Shown one piece after another: positions 1 through 4,802 of a DNA stretch of 7,974 nucleotides (the stretch's first letter is position 1; each line of letters opens with the position of its first letter). This DNA comes from Bacillota bacterium (lineage in GTDB: Bacteria; Bacillota; Bacilli; Alicyclobacillales; Alicyclobacillaceae), in contig JAKADF010000137.1 of assembly GCA_021820805.1 (NCBI GenBank), forward strand, positions 1 through 7,974. The letters run 5' to 3'. A model generated the notes under the pieces. It was not told the DNA's origin, searched no databases, and was given only the letters and a program-made list of their open reading frames with translations. The position numbers and the translations under genes are program-made.

Positions 1-174
1 CTTGTTGCCTTAACCGTTGGTATATATGGAACCGGCTTGGTTTACCAAGGTACCATTGATGAACACCCTGGTAGATTAATTCCAGGCCTCCCTATATTAC
101 TATTTGGCATCTGGTTAACGGGCAATATACTGGCTTCGGCTCGAAAGCAATATTACTTGCAAAAGCATCAATAG
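1..174 (+). CDS. Small membrane protein, 5'-partial; paralogue of the 2303-2515 gene
   Basis: An open frame runs from base 1 to TAG at 172-174, giving 57 visible residues; the start lies outside the window. I do not recognise the family. Its sequence aligns without gaps to residues 12-68 of the 70-residue protein encoded at 2303-2515, with 32 of 57 positions identical by eye. The shared parts include GxYGT, YQG, and a C-terminal block PIL-FGIW-TGNILASAR. About 11 N-terminal codons are therefore missing. It should have two membrane spans separated by a short loop, with a basic cytoplasmic tail. A strong hairpin follows at 230-278. Because its paralogue is the last gene of a cytochrome b operon, this is probably the last gene of a second, related operon to the left; that placement is inference. 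Confidence 0.85.
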   Translation, partial: LVALTVGIYGTGLVYQGTIDEHPGRLIPGLPILLFGIWLTGNILASARKQYYLQKHQ

Positions 175-229
175 TAAGAATATCGATAATGATTAAGGAA
201 TGAATTGTCTTTGAACTAAATGCTTTTTT

Positions 230-278
230 AAACGTCAAATAATCCCCGTAGCTTCCAAAAGAGGATTATTTGACGTTT
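230..278 (+). terminator. Long perfect hairpin, rho-independent terminator
   Basis: Bases 230-245 pair perfectly with 263-278 (16 bp, arm AACGTCAAATAATCC) around a 17-base loop. The upstream side has a T-rich stretch (224-229), and the downstream side reads TTTTATTTGAG. It lies 55 bases after the stop of the left-edge gene. The stem is A+T-rich, so it is weaker than its length suggests, but it can act on either strand. Confidence 0.7.
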
Positions 279-542
279 TATTTGAGTGTTTTCAGACTTC
301 ACATTTCCCGAAATTTATCTGTCTGCTCGGAAAAAATATGCAGTCTTAAATCCTTCTTCTCCATAAAATTCATTCGGTCTATCCACCATTTGAACTAATT
401 AATATTAATCGCAACGTACTAATTTATTCTACTTTTTAAGCAGAAAATAGTTCATTTGATTCTATCCATCATTAGTCCTATTATTACTGTTTTCTTCAAT
501 CGGATAGGCCTAAGCTTTTAACATAAAGAAGGGGGCATTAAC
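279..542. other. Intergenic leader region before the cytochrome b operon
   Basis: With the terminator this makes up the 368-base gene-free stretch between the left-edge gene and the 38-residue gene. It is A+T-rich. No convincing open frame with a ribosome binding site was seen. The only items I can name are the promoter candidate at 456-484 and the ribosome binding site AAGAAGGGGG at 526-535. Confidence 0.5.
456..484 (+). promoter_or_regulatory. Candidate sigma-A promoter of the cytochrome b operon
   Basis: TTGATT (456-461) and TATTAT (479-484) are separated by 17 bases; the -10 element matches the consensus at 5 of 6 positions and the -35 at 4 of 6. The predicted transcription start would be near 490, leaving a leader of about 50 bases before the start at 543. 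In such A+T-rich DNA a match of this quality can arise by chance. Confidence 0.4.
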
Positions 543-659
543 ATGGTAAACATGTCAAACGTGTGGCCAAACCATCTCATGGCTTGGTTATGGTTGGCCG
601 TATTTATACTGATTTCGCTGGGTTCTTATCCACACCATAAAGGAAGGGATCATAAATGA
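543..659 (+). CDS. 38-residue single-span membrane protein, first gene of the cytochrome b operon
   Basis: ATG at 543 follows AAGAAGGGGG (526-535) at good spacing and opens a 38-codon frame ending at TGA 657-659, which overlaps the next start (656) as ATGA. An alternative ATG at 552 is less well placed. The peptide has a short polar N-terminus, a Trp-rich hydrophobic span at about residues 12-28 (core AWLWLAVFILISLG), and a His- and Lys-rich tail (HHKGRDHK). I know of no named family for it. The overlap implies translational coupling to the cytochrome b subunit, so the natural guess is a small accessory subunit, like the single-helix subunits of other cytochrome b complexes. The frame itself is well supported by the start context; the role is inference. 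Confidence 0.75.
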   Translation: MVNMSNVWPNHLMAWLWLAVFILISLGSYPHHKGRDHK

Positions 660-1258
660 ACTGGACAAAACAAATACGTGGAACCCTTTCTGAACAATTA
701 ACGTGGGATAACTTGCTTCCATCTGAGCAACCTGTCTATGTATCTTCACTTGTTTATAGTTTTGGTATTTTCACACTAAGCAGCCTAATCTTCGTTATTC
801 TGTCTGGAGTTATTCTGGCAGCCAAAGGAGTAACGTGGTACCAAGTATCAAGTTTAGGTGAGTTTGTTCGCAGTGTACATTTTTGGAGTGTTCAAACCTT
901 TTTCTTCTTTATGACCATGCACTTGGTTGGACAGTTCTTTATGGCATCCTGGAGAAAAAAACGCGGCTTCACCTGGTTTTTGGGAGCACTTTCGTTGGGC
1001 GTTTCAGTTGTCGAAGCATTCACAGGGTACCTTTCACGTGGAGATTTCTTCTCACAATGGAACCAAGTACAAAGTAAGGACGCATTCAACGGTGCGGGTA
1101 TGGATGGATTTCTAAACGTTCTCAACAACGGGCAGATTTATGGACTTCACATCGTTGTCATTCCTGCTATTCTACTCATTCTTGTAGGCTGGCATTTAAT
1201 CGAAGTTAGACGCAAGGGTGTCGTTCCGCCGATTGAACAGGAGGTCGAGAAATTATGA
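656..1258 (+). CDS. Cytochrome b N-terminal-type (b6-like) subunit, divergent
   Basis: This 200-residue integral membrane protein has the four-helix core of cytochrome b6/QcrB, expected to carry two b haems and to move electrons across the membrane in a quinol-oxidising complex. Helices lie at about residues 33-55, 75-95, 105-125 and 161-183. The haem ligands are visible: His75 and His89 in helix B (RSVHFW, spacing 14) and His165 and His180 in helix D (spacing 15), as in b6. VEAFTGYLSRGD matches the FGVTGYSLPWD region but lacks its Pro-Trp. Aligned to Bacillus QcrB (VYCFGGLTF), the Cys that attaches the extra c-type haem is Ser35 here (VYSFGIFTL). The start follows AAGGAAGGG (640-648). It overlaps both neighbours by four bases (ATGA), so it is tightly coupled. 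No subunit IV or Rieske gene is nearby, hence no petB or qcrB symbol is given. Confidence 0.9.
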   Translation: MNWTKQIRGTLSEQLTWDNLLPSEQPVYVSSLVYSFGIFTLSSLIFVILSGVILAAKGVTWYQVSSLGEFVRSVHFWSVQTFFFFMTMHLVGQFFMASWRKKRGFTWFLGALSLGVSVVEAFTGYLSRGDFFSQWNQVQSKDAFNGAGMDGFLNVLNNGQIYGLHIVVIPAILLILVGWHLIEVRRKGVVPPIEQEVEKL

Positions 1259-2250
1259 ATAAAACATATAAGGAGACTCTGAAATACCCTCAAAAAGATT
1301 TCGACCTTATTAAGGAGGGGACAATCGGCTTAGCAGTTACAGCTGTTTTGGTTCTCGGGGCCGCGGGAATCTTTGGTGCACCATATCGCCCTGCGGTTAC
1401 CAACCAGCAAGTTGCACAAAGTAAGCCCATTGTCATCATGCAGACGGCACTAGGCGATCTTGATGGACAGGGTGCGATAGCAAGTTATGGCCCACCATAC
1501 AATAATGGAACCGGTAATATCCAATCCATTGCTGGATATCATCCTCAAACATACTGGGGAACTCCATATCAGGTGAACACTGCTAAAGATGATGTACTAA
1601 CGCCTCTAAGTATGCTTGCTCATGCATCGAATAATACCTCATTATCCAATGAACTTAAACAGTACAATGATGCAGCAGCGACACAGCAGCAAAAATGGGA
1701 TCAAAATTTAACTAATGCACTAAATAAAGCAACAGTGCAAAACGGAGAGGTGCAGATCTCAAGCGGCGATTACGGCCCTGTTGAGTCTATGATGAATTAT
1801 GAACTTTCATTAGCATCGTCAGGTCTTTTGTCGGGTGCATTAAACCGTGAAACCAATCAAGGTGTTTATCGTTGGAATGTTCAAAACGATTTACTTTTCT
1901 TACAAGGAGATGCTTTACACAAGATTGCAGGTCAACTGAATATGAAAGGTGAACAATGGGGAATTAATCATGATGAAGCGGCGTACCCAGGTCCCTGGTG
2001 GTTAACGCCATATACCTTCCTATATCAGATTCCACCTTGGTCTACTTCTTCTGCAGGTGATGAGATGGCTGCTTACACAATGGCTCTTCTGTTCTTGTTG
2101 CTCTTGTTCCTACCTTGGATTCCAGGTTTGAACAAGTTACCAAAGCTGATTCCCTTCTATAAGTGGATTTGGAGAGATTGGTACAAATCAAAAAGAGGTG
2201 AATCAAAACCACTTAGCCCATCTTTAAAATCTTCAAGCCTACGCACATAA
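1255..2250 (+). CDS. Cysteine-free two-span membrane protein with large outer domain, cytochrome b partner
   Basis: I do not recognise this 331-residue protein. It has a hydrophobic span near residues 22-42, a hydrophilic domain of about 225 residues rich in Asn, Gln, Tyr and Gly, then a second span near 270-290 and a basic tail (YKWIWRDWYKSKR). The expected topology places the middle domain outside the membrane. There is no cysteine, so no CxxCH haem site and no Rieske cluster. Just before the second span is AYPGPWWLTPYTFL, loosely like the PEWY quinol-site motif and following helix of subunit IV; this resemblance is weak. ASYGPPYN (76-83) and GYHPQTYWGTPY (94-105) are other notable motifs. 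The start has AGGAGG at 1239-1244 and overlaps the cytochrome b stop (ATGA). Its position argues for a subunit of the same complex; its chemistry is unknown. Confidence 0.85.
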   Translation: MNKTYKETLKYPQKDFDLIKEGTIGLAVTAVLVLGAAGIFGAPYRPAVTNQQVAQSKPIVIMQTALGDLDGQGAIASYGPPYNNGTGNIQSIAGYHPQTYWGTPYQVNTAKDDVLTPLSMLAHASNNTSLSNELKQYNDAAATQQQKWDQNLTNALNKATVQNGEVQISSGDYGPVESMMNYELSLASSGLLSGALNRETNQGVYRWNVQNDLLFLQGDALHKIAGQLNMKGEQWGINHDEAAYPGPWWLTPYTFLYQIPPWSTSSAGDEMAAYTMALLFLLLLFLPWIPGLNKLPKLIPFYKWIWRDWYKSKRGESKPLSPSLKSSSLRT

Positions 2251-2302
2251 CGAAGAGGACGAGCAAGGAACCATATGTTGGGATGAGTCAGGAGGCGAAT
2301 TT

Positions 2303-2515
2303 ATGAAACAGGGCGTTCGCTTATGGGTGATTTGGCTATTTGCATTATTTACTGGTGTTTATGGAACATCAATAATTTACCAAGGTATTACAACAGCACA
2401 CCATATTGATTTGATGTATGGAATCCCTATTTTGATGTTTGGGATTTGGACGACTGGAAATATATTAGCATCCGCACGGCAAGCCTACCGGCGTCAAAAG
2501 GCACTATCACGTTAA
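2303..2515 (+). CDS. 70-residue two-span membrane protein, last gene of the cytochrome b operon
   Basis: AGGAGG (2290-2295) lies seven bases before ATG 2303. The product has two hydrophobic spans, about residues 7-28 and 38-56, joined by a short polar loop containing two His, and a strongly basic tail (ARQAYRRQKALSR). It is the full-length paralogue of the gene cut by the left edge: GVYGT, YQG, PIL-FGIW and TGNILASAR are common to both. It starts 52 bases after the 331-residue gene, on the same strand and before a strong hairpin, so it should be co-transcribed. I do not recognise the family. A small structural or assembly subunit of the cytochrome b complex is the likeliest role, by inference from position and from recurrence of the gene. 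Confidence 0.85.
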   Translation: MKQGVRLWVIWLFALFTGVYGTSIIYQGITTAHHIDLMYGIPILMFGIWTTGNILASARQAYRRQKALSR

Positions 2516-2565
2516 TACCAATGCGAACCAGATAATTCAAAGTTTAAAACTATATCAGTAATGGT

Positions 2566-2592
2566 AAGGGCGGAACTCACAGTTCCGCCCTT
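2566..2592 (+). terminator. Strong G+C hairpin ending the cytochrome b operon
   Basis: AAGGGCGGAACT (2566-2577) pairs perfectly with 2581-2592 around a CAC loop: 12 bp, G+C-rich. The following bases (TGAGATATTTGTCG) are only moderately T-rich, so the stem is excellent but the U-tract is poor. It lies 50 bases after the stop at 2515. Confidence 0.75.
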
Positions 2593-2955
2593 GAGATATT
2601 TGTCGTACTTACTCTTCGTCTTTACCTAGCAAAAAAAACTACTAATTTTAATCATCCATTTGAACTTTGATTCTGTTGATTATAACTATCATCCAGATTA
2701 ATCTCACGACTCATTGGCCAATAACATTTGCTTTTGTTTGGATTATGGCAGGTCCTGACACACCGCCTGTATTAGTAGTTGTGACAATATAAAATTATTT
2801 ACTTATTGCAACTAGCTAACTTGTGCTATCTCATTAGTACCTTTAGCCAATTAATAGTAAATGAATGTCTATAAGTGGAGCATTCAAAAATAGTAATTTT
2901 ATGTCCGGTGAAAATATCGGTTGTGTTGTGTAATAGGGAAGGGGAGGTTGAACTG
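2593..2955. other. Intergenic region, possibly holding a coding remnant
   Basis: About 440 bases separate the 70-residue gene from the next supported start. After the hairpin I see no ribosome-binding-site-led gene until 2956. An open run at 2664-2792 ends in a protein-like stretch (see findings). The rest is A+T-rich with no repeats or clear promoter that I can support. Confidence 0.4.
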
Positions 2956-3096
2956 ATGCAATTACTTATTTATTCTGCTGTGTTACTTACAATTAGCATT
3001 ATAGCGATGAATCATATACTCAAGATAAAGACTGAAGAACTCGAAAGAAAAATAGGTATGAGTAATAGTGGTAGAGTGCAAAAGTTGTATCCATGA
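2956..3096 (+). CDS. 46-residue single-span membrane miniprotein
   Basis: The open frame begins further upstream (ATG 2875), but that start has no ribosome binding site. ATG 2956 follows GGGGAGGT (2941-2948) with a seven-base spacer, and the sequence becomes membrane-like exactly there, so I choose it. The product has a hydrophobic span at about residues 3-18 (LLIYSAVLLTISIIAM), then a charged, probably helical segment (KIKTEELERKIG) and a short polar tail. It resembles small single-span proteins with a cytoplasmic coiled segment; no family is recognised. The HU gene starts 61 bases later on the same strand, so co-transcription is possible, but no functional link is evident. Confidence 0.6.
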   Translation: MQLLIYSAVLLTISIIAMNHILKIKTEELERKIGMSNSGRVQKLYP

Positions 3097-3157
3097 CGAA
3101 AAACGTTTATGAAATAGTGAAAATATATTTTTGATATTAAACGTAGGAGGTGCCTTA

Positions 3158-3436
3158 GTGAAGCGGTCTGAGTTAATTCGTAAAGTTGCAGAAAAAACAG
3201 GGCTGCCGTTAAAAAAGGCAGAATTGTATACAAATACGGTTTTTTTAACTATTGAGGAAGCACTAGCAGAAAGGGAAAAGGTGCAAATCTTTGGATTTGG
3301 TACGTTTGGGGTAAGAGAATACCCAGGAAGAAATGGCCGTAACCCCCAAACGGGTAAACCTATCGAGATTCCAAGTGGAGCAGCACCAGTGTTCAAGGCT
3401 GGAAAGGAACTAAAAGATGCAGTAAACGGCAAATAA
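3158..3436 (+). CDS. hup: HU-family nucleoid-associated DNA-binding protein
   Basis: The product is a 92-residue homologue of Bacillus HBsu and other HU proteins, which dimerise and bend DNA with little sequence specificity. I start it at GTG 3158, seven bases after AGGAGG (3145-3150); the upstream ATG 3131 would add a nine-residue extension with no counterpart in HU. From GTG the protein opens KRSELIRKVAEKTGL, as expected for helix 1. The signature region is intact: IFGFGTFGVRE, then the DNA-contacting arm with GRNPQTGKPIEIP including the arm-tip Pro, then the closing helix PVFKAGKELKDAVNGK. Length matches the usual 90 or so residues. It may be a secondary HU copy, since HU genes in Bacilli usually sit in another context; this window cannot decide. 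A short hairpin follows. Confidence 0.95.
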   Translation: MKRSELIRKVAEKTGLPLKKAELYTNTVFLTIEEALAEREKVQIFGFGTFGVREYPGRNGRNPQTGKPIEIPSGAAPVFKAGKELKDAVNGK

Positions 3437-3451
3437 TTTTAAAACTGGTTA

Positions 3452-3477
3452 TGGATGGGGTCGTATATCCCCATCTA
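3452..3477 (+). terminator. Possible terminator after the HU gene
   Basis: GATGGGG (3454-3460) pairs with CCCCATC (3469-3475) around an eight-base loop, with a G-T pair and an A-T pair extending it to 3452-3477. No T-run follows, so termination is uncertain, but it sits 15 bases after the HU stop. Confidence 0.45.
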
Positions 3478-3904
3478 GAATAAGTTAATATTAGTAAAGA
3501 AAACTGCTTCATCCAAGCTATCCGTTATATTTTCCATGTAAATAAATGGGTAGTTTATCAGTAATGGAAAGTCACAAGATGACATTTCCATCCTCCTTGT
3601 CAGAAAACATATACTTAATCTCTACCATATGGGTGCAGGTGGAATTTTGTGTTCTGTTTATAAATGTACCGATATTTAGGACCTCCGAATAAATTATAGA
3701 TGTTGAATTCGAACAACAAAAGGAGTACCTCTCATTAGGATGGCCCCAAAAAAGCACTTTGGAAATGGATCCCCAGGTTAAGTAGCTTCAAATAGTTGAA
3801 ATGTACTAGTGACTCCTGGTTGGGCAGATAGTCCACGTATGTCTGTTTAAAGGAAAGACTTCATTTTAAAATTAGTTTAGAAACGTATTCGCTGAACTGA
3901 AGCG
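3478..3904. other. Long intergenic region with an imperfect hairpin
   Basis: About 470 bases separate the HU stop from the next start. I find no credible gene on either strand. A hairpin at 3564-3591 pairs ATGGAAAGTCA with TGACATTTCCAT, with one bulged A and a five-base loop. An AGGAG at 3721-3725 sits 14 bases before an ATG opening a 13-codon frame, too far for a normal start. The remainder holds nothing I can name. Confidence 0.4.
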
Positions 3905-4474
3905 ATGGTGAAGAACATGGGGAATAAACATAGAACTTTGCGCAAGGTGTCTGAGCGAAGCAAACAGTTCGACTCTAGTGTCAGAAATTTTTTGCAGTCC
4001 CATGCGAATTTAATTGTAGCGCTCGTAATTGTTGGAATCTTAATACGCCTTCATACCATCTGGCTTCTTGGCGGCTTGGTGATAACCGGCGTATTAGGTT
4101 ATTTTGCTGGGATTTCAATCGGACTCATGAGCAGTTTTGTGCTTAGTGGAATTGGTTTTTATTTATGGATTACTCATGGCCTTCCAGATTCATCTCACGT
4201 TGTGCTAGATACCATTAGTTATTGGTGCAATGTGTGGCTCGCTTGTCAGTATCGCAGGGAGAAGAAAGTTCAGCAAAATGGTCATCACGATCAAGTGATG
4301 TCGTGGGCAGTTGCCAATGAGATAAGAAATTCTCTAGCAGCTATACGTTTTGTGCTGTTTCCAATACAAGAAAATGCATCGGATACAAATATCGATAGAG
4401 TTACAGCTGAAATTGTGAAGATTGAACGTTACTTTGAAGAGATTGAGTCGCAAAATTCTCGACCTCGCAATTGA
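3905..4474 (+). CDS. Membrane protein with degenerate histidine-kinase-like C-terminal helix
   Basis: The 189-residue product has a basic N-terminus, then about four hydrophobic spans (roughly residues 33-50, 53-70, 72-91 and 100-114) with short loops. A cytoplasmic C-terminal segment of about 70 residues follows. The stretch VMSWAVANEIRNSLAAIRF (131-149) resembles the HisKA dimerisation helix of sensor kinases, whose core is normally SHEIRNPL. Here the phosphoacceptor His is Asn138 and the Pro is Ser143. The next segment (DRVTAEIVKIERYFEEIE) fits the second helix of the hairpin. The protein stops there, with no ATP-binding domain. ATG 3905 and ATG 3917 are both possible, and neither has a strong ribosome binding site. 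It could be a kinase remnant or a sensor or docking protein that cannot signal by phosphorylation. A good terminator follows. Confidence 0.75.
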   Translation: MVKNMGNKHRTLRKVSERSKQFDSSVRNFLQSHANLIVALVIVGILIRLHTIWLLGGLVITGVLGYFAGISIGLMSSFVLSGIGFYLWITHGLPDSSHVVLDTISYWCNVWLACQYRREKKVQQNGHHDQVMSWAVANEIRNSLAAIRFVLFPIQENASDTNIDRVTAEIVKIERYFEEIESQNSRPRN

Positions 4475-4500
4475 ATTCCGTTGTTCAAGATAAGTATAAG

Positions 4501-4539
4501 GCGAGTCCTTTATCACGAGGGCTCGCTCTTTTAATTTTT
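4501..4539 (+). terminator. Rho-independent terminator after the 3905-4474 gene
   Basis: GCGAGTCCT (4501-4509) pairs with AGGGCTCGC (4518-4526), nine pairs including one G-T, around an eight-base loop. A T-rich tail, TCTTTTAATTTTT, follows at 4527-4539. It begins 27 bases after the stop. Confidence 0.9.
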
Positions 4540-4587
4540 CGTTATTTACTGATTATAGTATTTAAATTCTTAAATTTATTTTAAAAC

Positions 4588-4616
4588 TTGAGGTTAGAAG
4601 TTTTGTTCATTATACT
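4588..4616 (+). promoter_or_regulatory. Probable sigma-A promoter of the transporter gene
   Basis: TTGAGG (4588-4593) and TATACT (4611-4616) are 17 bases apart; the -35 matches the consensus at 4 of 6 positions and the -10 at 5 of 6. Transcription would start near 4623, giving an untranslated leader of about 180 bases. It lies between the previous terminator and the transporter gene. No gene lies in 4475-4802. Confidence 0.55.
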
Positions 4617-4716
4617 AGCAACATGCTTAATTTCTTGTTTTAATTTCGTCCTTATTCTCTTCAAGATTTCTAGTCAGAGGGTTGTACGCTCATTCAGTTT
4701 GCGGAAGTAGTAAACG

Positions 4717-4730
4717 TGTAAGCGCTTGCT
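4717..4730 (+). promoter_or_regulatory. cre-like operator (CcpA) in the transporter leader
   Basis: TGTAAGCGCTTGCT fits the catabolite-responsive element consensus TGNAARCGNWWWCA at 12 of 14 positions, with the palindromic core AAGCGCTT intact. It sits about 95 bases downstream of the proposed start of transcription and 73 bases before the start codon, a position that would allow roadblock-type repression when preferred carbon sources are present. Actual binding is inferred only. Confidence 0.5.
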
Positions 4731-4802
4731 AAGTAACTTTTCACAAGCTGTTTACAGATTGCCAGCTCTGCTCAATAAAAGTTCATTCAAGAGGAGTTCA
4801 TC

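Noticed and set aside
386..2665. Short repeat CCATTTGAACT near 386 and again near 2655, after each operon-end hairpin
   Set aside because: The similarity fades immediately on both sides, so it does not show that the intergenic regions were duplicated with the genes.
2983..3432. 149-codon minus-strand open frame over the HU gene
   Set aside because: It lies antisense to a clear HU gene and the miniprotein, has low-complexity composition and no supporting start context.
2553..3567. Repeat TATCAGTAATGG at 2553-2564 and 3556-3567, each just before a hairpin
   Set aside because: A 12-base repeat is expected by chance about once or twice in a window this size, and the flanks do not match.
3572..3757. 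61-codon minus-strand open frame in the gene-free stretch
   Set aside because: I saw no convincing ribosome binding site, membrane or domain pattern; the amino-acid composition looks random.
3740..3781. 13-codon frame starting MAPKKHFGNGSPG, considered as a signalling peptide
   Set aside because: The nearest AGGAG is 14 bases upstream, too far, and there is no export signal or partner receptor gene.
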